Source: Chitinophagaceae bacterium (GTDB lineage: Bacteria > Bacteroidota > Bacteroidia > Chitinophagales > Chitinophagaceae). Taken from it: a stretch of 7,768 bases of DNA. Location: the NCBI GenBank assembly GCA_016786965.1, contig JAEUVL010000750.1:1-7768 (forward strand), in the 5' to 3' direction. A program made the position numbers and the translations under genes. The notes below the pieces were generated by a model. The model did not search any database. It was not told where the DNA came from and was given only the letters and a program-made list of their open reading frames with translations. Shown piece after piece: positions 1-6,018 of the stretch. Each line of letters starts with the position of its first letter. Within the stretch, counting starts at the first letter, position 1.

Positions 1-291
1 AATGCCTGTAATAAATTAGGCACCTACCAGCTTAATGAGTGTGAGATATATACCAGTTGCGAGCCTTGCCCAATGTGCCTGGGTGCTATTTACTGGGCCA
101 GACCCATGCGGGTGATCTATGCAAATACAAAAGAGGAAGCTGCCGCAATAGAGTTTGACGATGATTTTATTTACAACGAGATCAGCGCTACCATGGCCGA
201 CAGGAAGATACCTTTCGTGCATATGCCTCACCCGGAGGCCCGGTCAGTATTTGAAGCATGGAAGAACTGGGAAGGTAAAACAAAGTACTGA
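1..291 (+). CDS. guaD: Guanine deaminase-like nucleoside deaminase, 3' part (C-terminal 96 aa)
   Basis: The gene is open from the first base of the window and lacks its 5' end, so the HAE zinc/catalytic motif of the cytidine-deaminase fold lies outside. What remains starts just before the second zinc motif, CEPCPMC (residues 20-26 of the fragment; the two ligand cysteines are C23 and C26), followed by GAIYWARP, FDDDFIY and a C-terminal FEAWKNW...KTKY. In the TadA/GuaD group, the GAIYWA and FDD stretches and the aromatic C-terminal tail point to bacterial guanine deaminase (guanine to xanthine plus ammonia; cytoplasmic purine salvage) rather than tRNA adenosine deaminase. That is family knowledge recalled, not searched. 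Its TGA at 289-291 abuts the stop of the convergent gene with no spacer. A broader nucleoside deaminase specificity remains possible. Confidence 0.88.
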   Translation, partial: NACNKLGTYQLNECEIYTSCEPCPMCLGAIYWARPMRVIYANTKEEAAAIEFDDDFIYNEISATMADRKIPFVHMPHPEARSVFEAWKNWEGKTKY

Positions 292-657
292 TCAGTCTTT
301 CATCAGCATTTTTCGGATGACCATATAACTAATGGCTATCAGCAGTATGAGTATTAATATGGAAACATAAATCCAGGGCTGGTCTTTGATGTTCATCTTT
401 TCCCGCCGTTTCTTTTTCTTTTCTGTTTTCTTTTTCAGGTCACGGTTCAGCATTTCCACCATGTATTGCAGTTGCTCCTTGTCTTTAAACTCCTCCAGTC
501 CTTCAACTGCTTCTTCATCAAATTCATCTTTCAATAATTGCTTTTCTACTTCATGCTTTTTTTCCGGCGATAGTTTGCCCTGCAAGTATAGCAGAAGCGT
601 TTCCTGGTCCATTTCTGTGGAAAGATGGGATAATATGTCTTTGTAATTGTCTGACAT
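292..657 (-). CDS. Tail-anchored lysine-rich protein, candidate anti-sigma factor
   Basis: This 121-aa protein lies directly downstream of the ECF sigma gene; only one base separates the sigma TAA (661-659) from this ATG (657), so the two are probably co-transcribed and translationally coupled. Residues 1-70 are acidic and helical, with a segment LLLYLQGKLSP (21-31) followed by EVEKQLL and DEEAVEGLEEF. I recall similar stretches at the N termini of Bacteroidota membrane proteins encoded beside sigma factors. Residues 73-87 are strongly basic, and one hydrophobic helix (about 95-115) lies near the C terminus, giving a tail-anchored protein with its N terminus in the cytoplasm. There are no cysteines or paired zinc ligands, so it is not a classical zinc anti-sigma. 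The gene is certain as a coding region; the anti-sigma role is inferred from position and topology. Confidence 0.85.
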   Translation of the reverse strand: MSDNYKDILSHLSTEMDQETLLLYLQGKLSPEKKHEVEKQLLKDEFDEEAVEGLEEFKDKEQLQYMVEMLNRDLKKKTEKKKKRREKMNIKDQPWIYVSILILILLIAISYMVIRKMLMKD

Positions 658-658
658 C

Positions 659-1243
659 TTATTTACGGGTCAATTCTTCCTGTAATTTTTTTTCGATCAG
701 TATTTTCAAATTTCTTTTTCCGTTCTGAATATAGCTTTTTACCTGCAACATGCTAAAGCCGGTTTCTTCACTTACTTCCTGGTAGCTTTTCTTTTGAAGA
801 TAAAACAAAGTTACACATTGCTGCTGCTCGGGGTTCAATTCCTTGAGCGATGCCTCCATCAGCGTCAGGGTGTGATCGTTAAGTATCAATGCCTGCTTAT
901 CTGTCTCCTCTTGGGGAGTGGCCGCCATCCTGTCGTTGATCTCAGCTGTACCCTTACTTTGGCGGTCACGGAGCTTCATGAGGCAATGGTTTTTAGCCAC
1001 CATATACAGCCATGATTTGAAGTACTCCACTTTATATTTCTGCAGCTCTTGTATCACTTTTAAAAAAATCTGTTGTACGCTGTCTTTTGCTTCTTCTTCA
1101 TTCTTCAGGTATTTCATGCTCACACCAAGCAACAAAAGGGTGTACCGCTGTAACAAAATACCCAGCCATTCATTATTATGGTCGGCATAAAACTGTTCAA
1201 GCAGTTCCTGATCGGTAATATCTTTGTATTTGTCCCCCTTCAC
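659..1243 (-). CDS. ECF-type RNA polymerase sigma-70 factor
   Basis: A 194-aa protein of normal ECF length. Region 2 covers about residues 30-92 (RYTLLLLG, then EEEAKDSVQQIFLKVI, then YFKSWLYMVAKNHCL, the core-binding and -10-recognition helices). Region 4 covers about 125-182 (LKELNPEQQQCVTLFYLQKKSYQEVSEETG, a helix-turn-helix, then VKSYIQNGKRNLK). It would direct RNA polymerase to a small regulon. I chose the GTG at 1243-1241 because the protein then opens with KDITDQELLEQFY, typical of the family. The frame stays open up to 1639, but has no ATG, GTG or TTG between 1243 and the start of the divergent peptidase gene at 1345, and a farther start would run antisense through that gene. No Shine-Dalgarno is visible. 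The downstream tail-anchored protein is the likely partner. The inducing signal is unknown. Confidence 0.92.
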   Translation of the reverse strand: MKGDKYKDITDQELLEQFYADHNNEWLGILLQRYTLLLLGVSMKYLKNEEEAKDSVQQIFLKVIQELQKYKVEYFKSWLYMVAKNHCLMKLRDRQSKGTAEINDRMAATPQEETDKQALILNDHTLTLMEASLKELNPEQQQCVTLFYLQKKSYQEVSEETGFSMLQVKSYIQNGKRNLKILIEKKLQEELTRK

Positions 1244-1344
1244 AAGCGGAAAATAAGTATTTGTTTTGTATATGATGCAGGTTTTTACGATTTCAATAAA
1301 ATTTTCATTACCCTGAATCCCTATCTTAGACGAAACTTTATCTA
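1244..1344. promoter_or_regulatory. Divergent intergenic region, sigma operon / C40 peptidase
   Basis: These 101 bases separate the divergent sigma-factor and C40 peptidase starts and must hold both promoters. On the + strand TATCTTAG (1322-1329) matches the Bacteroidota -7 consensus TAnnTTTG in all but one position and sits 15 bases before the peptidase ATG; no clear -33 TTG partner is seen. On the minus strand I find no convincing -7 box. The assignment is tentative. Confidence 0.35.
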
Positions 1345-2112
1345 ATGGAATATGCTGTTGTATCAGTACCTGCTGCCCCGGTACGAAGAAAGCCAAATCA
1401 CCGAAAAGAAATGGTGAATCAATTATTATTTGGAGAGATGGTGAAGGTACTTCGCACAAAGGGAAGCTTATGGGTAAAAGTGCGCAGTCTGCATGACGGA
1501 TATGAGGGATGGACAACCAATACGCTGCTCGAGCAGGTGGACAAAGCAACCGCAACCGCCCGATGTGAGCATGTGACAACGGACATGCTGAGCCTGCTGA
1601 AAGCCGGGGAAAGGAGAATGCAAATACCCACTGGTTCATCTCTTCCTTTTTTCAGCAATGGAACCGGCTGGCTTGGTACAACTGAATTTACTGTGGAGGG
1701 GAGATGGATCAACCGGCTTGTCCAAAAACCGGGCGCAGCATCGTTAGAATCACTGGTGATGCCATGGCTGAATGCGCCGTACCTCTGGGGAGGACGTACA
1801 CCGCTGGGCGTTGATTGCAGCGGATTCACACAGATCATATTTAAGCAATTGGGTTTTGACCTTCCCCGTGATGCCTGGCAGCAGGCACAGGAAGGAAAAG
1901 CTGTACAGAAGTTTGCTGATGTACATACGGGAGATCTTGCTTTTTTTAATAATAAAGAGGATATAGTGCATGTGGGAATATTGCTGGACGGAGGCCGGAT
2001 CATTCATGCTTCCGGAAAAGTGAAGATTGATAAGATTGATAAAAAAGGACTTATTGATGCAGCAACAGGAGAAAGGCTACTGTCACTAAAAGCAGTGAGA
2101 AGGATTTGGTAA
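1345..2112 (+). CDS. C40 (NlpC/P60) peptidase with N-terminal SH3-like domains, probably cytoplasmic
   Basis: This 255-aa protein has an SH3b-like segment at about residues 1-62 (opening MEYAVVSVPAAPVR, then LLFGEMVKVL and DGYEGW), a second SH3-like segment at about 75-125, and an NlpC/P60 domain at about 130-255. The catalytic triad is readable: Cys158 in DCSGF, His209 in VHVGI and His221 in IIHASG; PYLWGGRTPLGVDCSG is the usual active-site entry. The family cleaves gamma-D-Glu-diamino acid bonds in murein peptides. An in-frame TAG at 1327-1329 just upstream of the ATG rules out a longer N terminus, and the start carries no signal peptide. This argues for a cytoplasmic role in recycling imported murein peptides, as in the YkfC/dipeptidyl-peptidase VI group, rather than wall remodelling. 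Substrate is inferred. The next gene starts 41 bases after the stop on the same strand. Confidence 0.92.
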   Translation: MEYAVVSVPAAPVRRKPNHRKEMVNQLLFGEMVKVLRTKGSLWVKVRSLHDGYEGWTTNTLLEQVDKATATARCEHVTTDMLSLLKAGERRMQIPTGSSLPFFSNGTGWLGTTEFTVEGRWINRLVQKPGAASLESLVMPWLNAPYLWGGRTPLGVDCSGFTQIIFKQLGFDLPRDAWQQAQEGKAVQKFADVHTGDLAFFNNKEDIVHVGILLDGGRIIHASGKVKIDKIDKKGLIDAATGERLLSLKAVRRIW

Positions 2113-2153
2113 ATGAGGTTAGGCCGCATTATTCAATTAGTAAAACTTGCTTT

Positions 2154-2762
2154 ATGAGAAGAATACTTTCGGTCATCTTTATCCTTACAGTCGGATTCCC
2201 GGCTTTGGCACAAGATAAAAGTACAACGGATAATACGCCTCTTGTTCCTTACTTGGGTGTAATGGCTGGTGGTTGTGTGGATAATCCTTTTTCATTTAGC
2301 GCAGGTGTGCAAAAGAACCTGAAGCCACGGATGACGGTATCGTTTGATCTGCATTACTGGAATACAGGCTATTCATGTTATTGTGATAGTATGTATTCGC
2401 AAGGGAGATTCCGTTCTTTTACACCTTCGGTAAAATTGACTTTTAATACCGGAAAAAGAGAAGGAATGGGACTGGTAGCCGGTGTGGGACTGGGTTATAT
2501 GTTTGCCAAAGACAGAGGCACCGAACAGCCTTACACGTATGATGTGGCTACGAACACAAATGTGCTGAATGTAAAAGATAAAGTACAGGGTAATTGGGAT
2601 TTTAGCAGTATCGCACCATCCTTCAGTGTAGGTGTTGGTTTCCGGGTGCTTAAAGTGCCGGTTACTTTTCAATCGGAGTATTACTTTGCCAAAACAACAG
2701 AAGGGTGGATGGCAGCTGCCGGCGGTGTTGGATTTAAAATTGGGATAAGACGATATAAATAG
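2154..2762 (+). CDS. Secreted outer-membrane beta-barrel-like protein
   Basis: A 202-aa protein with a clear signal peptide (MRRILSVIFILTVGFPALA, cleavage near residues 19-20 before DKST). I chose the ATG at 2154 because the signal peptide begins there; a longer reading from a TTG at 2106 would add 16 charged/polar residues ahead of it and overlap the peptidase gene. The mature part alternates short amphipathic strands and glycine/aromatic turns (PYLGVMAGG, GLVAGVGLGYMF, APSFSVGVGF, AAAGGVGFKIGI), as in small 8-stranded OmpA/OmpW-like barrels of Bacteroidota. Three cysteines (41, 75, 77) stand out for a protein exported to the periplasm or outer membrane. It follows the C40 peptidase at a 41-base gap and may share its transcript. 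No specific function can be read from the sequence. Confidence 0.85.
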   Translation: MRRILSVIFILTVGFPALAQDKSTTDNTPLVPYLGVMAGGCVDNPFSFSAGVQKNLKPRMTVSFDLHYWNTGYSCYCDSMYSQGRFRSFTPSVKLTFNTGKREGMGLVAGVGLGYMFAKDRGTEQPYTYDVATNTNVLNVKDKVQGNWDFSSIAPSFSVGVGFRVLKVPVTFQSEYYFAKTTEGWMAAAGGVGFKIGIRRYK

Positions 2763-2785
2763 TATACAGTTGTATTGACCCGGTG

Positions 2786-3205
2786 CTACGAAAATGTCGC
2801 CTTCACCCATTTTATAAGGGCAGCATCCCAGCCCAACATTTTGAATGCGGTATAAAAAAGGATCACGGCGAATATCTTTTTCAGTGCTTCCTGATCTATG
2901 GCCAATGCCAGTTTGCTGCCAAAATAACCTCCCACCAGGAATCCGGCCGATAATAACCCTACGATCCGAAGATCAATTGGAGTTCCTGCTTTCTGGCATT
3001 GATGATAATAGTATAATGAAGCCAGTATGACCACCGGAAGCGTAAGTACAGCAAGGGATGTGCCCTGCGCCTGGTGTTGCGTATAACTTAGAAAGAAAAC
3101 GAGTGCAGGTACCATAATGATGCCGCCACCCACACCCACCAAGCCGCTGAGTATGCCTGCTGACAGTCCTATCAGCAATGCTGTTAGAATTAATTGAGTA
3201 GCCAT
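2786..3205 (-). CDS. Half-size TauE/SafE (TSUP) family permease
   Basis: This 139-aa membrane protein carries one TSUP (old DUF81) repeat: hydrophobic helices at about 4-22, 28-42, 51-67, 81-101 and 109-124, with the signature GLVGVGGGIIMVPAL (21-35) and QAQGTSLAV (46-54). Full members have about 250 residues and two such repeats, so this is a single-repeat form that would have to dimerise to make a complete permease (inference). The family moves sulfite, sulfonates or other organic anions across the inner membrane; substrate here is unknown. The reading frame is intact and the other half is not encoded nearby, as the next gene is a convergent barrel protein ending 23 bases away. I chose the ATG at 3205, immediately before the first helix; a GTG at 3229 would add eight polar residues. 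It is last in the lipoprotein-crcB-ppa run, 27 bases after ppa. Confidence 0.85.
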   Translation of the reverse strand: MATQLILTALLIGLSAGILSGLVGVGGGIIMVPALVFFLSYTQHQAQGTSLAVLTLPVVILASLYYYHQCQKAGTPIDLRIVGLLSAGFLVGGYFGSKLALAIDQEALKKIFAVILFYTAFKMLGWDAALIKWVKATFS

Positions 3206-3232
3206 AGTATGTTTTGAAGAATTGTTCACCGC

Positions 3233-3775
3233 TTATTTACTAAAGGTTTCTTTATATAAAGCAATGGCTTCATTGATGACCCGGTAAGCAATCAATTGGT
3301 CCTGGAAATTATCGATCTCCACTTTCTTATTTTCCAGTACTTTATATTGCTCGAAAAAATTTTTCAGCTCCAGTAAGAAGTGCTGCGGCAGGTCTTCCAT
3401 CCGGTTGATATGGTTTACCGAAGGGTCTTTGGAAGCCACCGCTATAATCTTATCATCTACCTGGCCGTTGTCTATCATCTGCATATTGCCGATCACATTA
3501 GCTTCCACCAGGCAAAGCGATTGAATGGATTGAGAGCAAAGCACCAGGATGTCCAGTGGATCACCATCCTGTCCCAGTGTCTGGGGGATAAAACCATAAT
3601 TGATGGGATATTGAAATGAAGAATAGATTACCCGGTCCAGTTTCAATAATCCCGTTACTTTGTCTACTTCATATTTTGACCGGGAGCCCTGTGGTATTTC
3701 AATGAGCGCATTAACGGTTGACGGAGCATTGTTCCCAAAATGGGCACCGTGCCAGGGATGTTTTACAGTTAGCAT
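3233..3775 (-). CDS. ppa: Soluble family I inorganic pyrophosphatase
   Basis: A 180-aa cytoplasmic enzyme hydrolysing pyrophosphate to two phosphates with Mg2+, which pulls biosynthetic reactions forward. The family I signature is intact: DGDPLDILVL (70-79) with metal-binding aspartates D70, D72 and D75. The other active-site residues are present too: E26 and K34 in EIPQGSRSKYE, R48, Y60 in YPINYGFIP, D102, D107 and K109 in IDNGQVDDKI, and Y144-K145 in FFEQYKVLENK. Length is normal for the family. The ATG at 3775 begins MLTVKHPWHG, matching the usual family start; a TTG at 3811 would add twelve unconserved residues. It lies 58 bases downstream of the fluoride-channel gene on the same strand. 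Fluoride is a strong inhibitor of this enzyme class, so co-transcription makes physiological sense, though it may also have its own promoter in the gap. Confidence 0.96.
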   Translation of the reverse strand: MLTVKHPWHGAHFGNNAPSTVNALIEIPQGSRSKYEVDKVTGLLKLDRVIYSSFQYPINYGFIPQTLGQDGDPLDILVLCSQSIQSLCLVEANVIGNMQMIDNGQVDDKIIAVASKDPSVNHINRMEDLPQHFLLELKNFFEQYKVLENKKVEIDNFQDQLIAYRVINEAIALYKETFSK

Positions 3776-3833
3776 AAGTGAGCAGAGATTTACATGTTCA
3801 ATAACCGGCAATAATGCCTGTATAAATGATTAA

Positions 3834-4205
3834 TTATCGCACCAGTTTCATTCCAATATAAGTGGCTAGTAAGCCTGCAAGCACACTACCCGCTACATAA
3901 GCAAAGAATAACGCTAGTTTTTGTTCTTTTAGCAGACCAATACCTTCGAGGGTAAAAGCGGAAAAGGTGGTAAATCCTCCGCATAGGCCTGTCATAAGAA
4001 ACAGCTTCCAGTTTTCATTGCTGTCAAATGACTTAAAAGCAAGGCCCCAGAAGATACCAATTAACAAACAACCGGCAGCATTAACGGCAAATGTGCCCCA
4101 GGGAAATGAATGGTTGAATTGTATTGCAAACCACCGCTGGCAGAGGTACCGTGCGATGCTTCCAAGCCCGCCACCTAATCCTACCAGCAGAATATTGTTC
4201 ATCAT
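3834..4205 (-). CDS. crcB: CrcB/Fluc fluoride ion channel
   Basis: This 123-aa, four-helix inner-membrane protein is full length for CrcB/Fluc, which forms antiparallel dimers and lets fluoride out of the cell. Family motifs are intact: GGGLGSIARY (11-20), WGTFAVNAAGCLLIG (36-50) with the pore asparagine at N42, and GLCGGFTTFSAF (73-84), which supplies the TTFS break and the two phenylalanines (F81, F84) corresponding to the Phe box. Start and stop are clear. Its ATG overlaps the TGA of the upstream lipoprotein gene in an ATGA junction (4205-4202), implying translational coupling. An ATG directly follows the first one, so the start could lie one codon downstream. No crcB fluoride-riboswitch motif is seen upstream. 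Pyrophosphatase, a fluoride-sensitive enzyme, follows 58 bases later. Confidence 0.95.
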   Translation of the reverse strand: MMNNILLVGLGGGLGSIARYLCQRWFAIQFNHSFPWGTFAVNAAGCLLIGIFWGLAFKSFDSNENWKLFLMTGLCGGFTTFSAFTLEGIGLLKEQKLALFFAYVAGSVLAGLLATYIGMKLVR

Positions 4206-4660
4206 TTCAGACTGTCTGTTGTAACAGGTTTGTTAAGTGCCGTATCAGCATCATGCTGGTAGAGATATTTCAGATCCACCAGCCAGTTATTATTTATCCT
4301 TACCACTTTAAGCGTGTCGGGATCATTTTTAAATGAATTAGAGTAAACAAGAATGGAAACAGAATCGTTCGGTGCCGCCAGCGGATCATAAAAACGGATA
4401 GAGGAAGCCCGGTAACCATCTTTTACCGATTGGGGAGCATTTTTATAGTTCCTTTCGGCCACATCCAGGTAATTGAGGTTAAGAGAATCCTGCAGCATAT
4501 AATTAGAAGCTTCTCCAAATTTTCCATCCAGTGCAGCCCGTATAAAATTTCTTGCCGCATCAGCACTGTTTTCAGACGATGCTGCCTGCCTGTCGTTGCT
4601 TTTACAAGCTACAGCCAGTACAAGCATAGATAGGATAATAACAGGATATTTTTTCATCAT
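4202..4660 (-). CDS. Small putative lipoprotein, DUF4878/NTF2-like
   Basis: A 152-aa protein opening MMKKYPVIILSMLVLAVACKSN: a lysine-containing n-region, a hydrophobic core and a lipobox-like LAVAC with the acceptor at Cys19, so it is probably lipidated and periplasmic or outer-membrane. The -3 alanine makes the lipobox imperfect. The mature part begins with a polar linker, then AARNFIRAALDGKFGEASNYM (about 35-55), a helix pair, and a beta-rich second half with VSILVYSNSF, DTLKVVRINNNWLVDLKYLY (117-136). This resembles the NTF2-like DUF4878-type lipoproteins common in Bacteroidota; resemblance is recalled, not searched, and the function is unknown. It heads a run with crcB (4-nt overlap), ppa and a TSUP permease, so a link to anion stress is possible but unproven. 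Confidence 0.85.
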   Translation of the reverse strand: MMKKYPVIILSMLVLAVACKSNDRQAASSENSADAARNFIRAALDGKFGEASNYMLQDSLNLNYLDVAERNYKNAPQSVKDGYRASSIRFYDPLAAPNDSVSILVYSNSFKNDPDTLKVVRINNNWLVDLKYLYQHDADTALNKPVTTDSLK

Positions 4661-4663
4661 ACT

Positions 4664-4672
4664 GCAAAGTAC
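4664..4672 (-). promoter_or_regulatory. Possible -7 promoter box for the lipoprotein-crcB-ppa operon
   Basis: On the minus strand GTACTTTGC lies three bases before the lipoprotein ATG. It resembles the Bacteroidota -7 box TAnnTTTG but is one base short between TA and TTTG. If used, the transcript would be leaderless or nearly so. No convincing -33 TTG is visible at the usual spacing, so this is weak evidence. Confidence 0.3.
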
Positions 4673-4721
4673 AAAAATTTAAGATTGAACGGGTTTTACC
4701 AGGTGGCCAATAACCGTTGCG

Positions 4722-4738
4722 TTATGAAAATTTCATAA
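4722..4738. promoter_or_regulatory. 17-bp palindrome, candidate operator
   Basis: TTATGAAA, one central base, then TTTCATAA: eight-base arms that are perfect reverse complements. It sits between the phoH terminator and the lipoprotein-crcB-ppa run, centred about 70 bases upstream of the lipoprotein ATG. Symmetry and position suit a dimeric repressor or activator site. It is AT-rich, so chance is a real alternative, and no T-run follows it to suggest a terminator. Confidence 0.35.
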
Positions 4739-4748
4739 AGGAGGGCAA

Positions 4749-4793
4749 TAAAAAAGCAGGAATAAAAAAAGAAGGGGTCTTTCTATTCCTGCT
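4749..4793 (-). terminator. Rho-independent terminator of phoH
   Basis: Arms 4755-4764 and 4784-4793 (AGCAGGAATA with TATTCCTGCT) form a perfect ten-pair stem. Inside the 19-base loop, 4768-4772 (AAAGA) can pair with 4778-4782 (TCTTT) as an inner helix. On the minus strand the stem runs directly into TTTTTT (4755-4750), so the terminator points in the phoH direction, starting about 20 bases after the phoH stop. There is no T-run on the other side. It separates phoH from the downstream lipoprotein-crcB-ppa run. Confidence 0.85.
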
Positions 4794-4811
4794 GTATTCT
4801 GAAGCAAATGT

Positions 4812-5864
4812 TTATTCTGGTTTATCTTTCTTTATCAGCGGCGGTGTTTGCCGGTTGGCGTATTCTTCAGCTTCTTTTTCATGTTCTTTGTTATATGCCT
4901 TGATAATGGCTTTCACCAACCGGTGACGTACCACATCTTCTTCATCTAATTCGATGTGGGCGATTCCATCAATGTTTCTTAAAATCCGGGTCGCCATTTG
5001 CAAACCGCTTCGCTGGTTTCTCGGAAGGTCCACCTGTGTCATATCGCCAGTAATGATGGCTTTTGCATTGGCACCGATCCTGGTAAGAAACATTTTGAGC
5101 TGAAGTTCGGTAGCATTCTGCGCTTCGTCCAGGATGATGTAGGCATTGTCCAGCGTACGTCCTCGCATATAGGCCAGCGGGGCAATCTCAATGGTACGGG
5201 TGGTCATATAATAACCCAGTTTATCAGCCGGTATCATATCATCCAGCGCATCATACAACGGGCGCAGGTAAGGGTCTATTTTTTCTTTCAGATCACCGGG
5301 AAGAAATCCGAGGCTTTCGCCTGCTTCCACAGCCGGACGGGTAAGAATGATCTTCTTTACCTGTTTGTTTTTTAAAGCCCGCACCGCCAGCGCCACTGCG
5401 GTATATGTTTTACCTGTACCAGCAGGGCCAATAGCAAATACGATGTCATTTTTTTCTGATTCTTGTACCAGTTTTTTCTGGTTGGCGGTTCTTGCCCGCA
5501 CTGATTTTCCATTGGGACCAAATACCAACACTTCGTTAGGGTTCTTTTCCCGGAAGTGGTCGATCACTTCGGCATCATCACCGCCCAGAACCTGCTCAAA
5601 GTAATTCTGACTCATATGGCCGTTACGTTCGAGGTAGGATACAATGAGGGATATCTTTTCCCTGGCAGTTTCAATCTGCTCCGGTGCGCCACTTAGTTTT
5701 AGCTGGGTGCCGCGGGAGAGAATTTTGAGCAGTGGAAATTTCTTTTTGAGAATGTCGAGTTTACCGTTGTTTACGCCAAAAAATTCAATAGGGTTTACGG
5801 TTTCGAGGTTGATGATAGTGTCTGTCAATTCAGGTCTTTTTAGTGGTTCTTGTTTCTTTGTCAT
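4812..5864 (-). CDS. phoH: PhoH family P-loop ATPase
   Basis: A 350-aa cytoplasmic protein of the PhoH/PhoL type. Residues 20-85 form the N-terminal KH-like domain (IEFFGVNNGKLDILKKKFP..., then ILSRGTQLKLSG). The ATPase core follows: GPNGKSVRART (116-126), Walker A GPAGTGKT (146-153, K152), TRPAVEAGESLGFLPGD (175-191), KIDPYLRPLYDALDDM, RGRTLDNAYIILDEAQN with Walker B D246-E247, and ITGDMTQVDLPRNQRSGL (271-288). The family is linked to RNA metabolism and, in many bacteria, is encoded with YbeY; ybeY is not adjacent here. I chose the ATG at 5864, as a TTG three codons earlier (5873) has no support. The tail (about 325-350) is charged and probably disordered. A -7-like box lies just upstream and a strong terminator just downstream, so it is probably monocistronic. 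Confidence 0.95.
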   Translation of the reverse strand: MTKKQEPLKRPELTDTIINLETVNPIEFFGVNNGKLDILKKKFPLLKILSRGTQLKLSGAPEQIETAREKISLIVSYLERNGHMSQNYFEQVLGGDDAEVIDHFREKNPNEVLVFGPNGKSVRARTANQKKLVQESEKNDIVFAIGPAGTGKTYTAVALAVRALKNKQVKKIILTRPAVEAGESLGFLPGDLKEKIDPYLRPLYDALDDMIPADKLGYYMTTRTIEIAPLAYMRGRTLDNAYIILDEAQNATELQLKMFLTRIGANAKAIITGDMTQVDLPRNQRSGLQMATRILRNIDGIAHIELDEEDVVRHRLVKAIIKAYNKEHEKEAEEYANRQTPPLIKKDKPE

Positions 5865-5870
5865 GGAGGG

Positions 5871-5878
5871 CAAAGCGA
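5871..5878 (-). promoter_or_regulatory. Possible -7 promoter box of phoH
   Basis: On the minus strand TCGCTTTG matches the Bacteroidota -7 consensus TAnnTTTG at five of the six fixed positions and ends six bases before the phoH ATG. No TTG at the proper -33 distance is clear. If real, the phoH mRNA has almost no leader. Confidence 0.35.
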
Positions 5879-6018
5879 ACCATGTTTCACAAAGCCGGCG
5901 AAGAGCAGTACCGGATTAATTACGTCTTCTGACCATTTTCAGAAGCTTTTCTGCCAACTGGCAGGCTCACTCTTCTTTACCAATATTACTTAGCAATATT
6001 GTTTCTTCCTAAAGTTAC

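Noticed and set aside
1244..1639. N-terminal extension of the sigma-factor frame
   Set aside because: It lies antisense within the C40 peptidase gene, has no sigma-like content, and the family start fits the GTG at 1243.
1419..2007. Long open frames on the minus strand inside the C40 peptidase gene
   Set aside because: Low-complexity Ser/Pro/Cys-rich translations with no domain; the plus-strand frame has an intact catalytic triad.
2764..2775. ATACA-GT-TGTAT inverted repeat as a bidirectional terminator between convergent genes
   Set aside because: Five AT-rich pairs and a two-base loop are too weak, and no T-run follows on either strand.
2786..3205. Short TSUP gene as a pseudogene
   Set aside because: The frame is intact with a complete repeat, proper start and stop, and no second-half remnant downstream; a single-repeat family form is the simpler reading.
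3835..4204. Plus-strand frames opposite crcB
   Set aside because: No domain content; the minus-strand CrcB motifs are complete.
4661..4811. Fluoride (crcB) riboswitch upstream of the lipoprotein-crcB-ppa run
   Set aside because: Read on the minus strand, the gap has the phoH terminator and an AT palindrome, but none of the conserved GGNGATGG / CTGATGA-type riboswitch segments I looked for.
4998..5919. Plus-strand frames opposite phoH
   Set aside because: Shadows of a strongly conserved minus-strand gene; no recognisable protein features.
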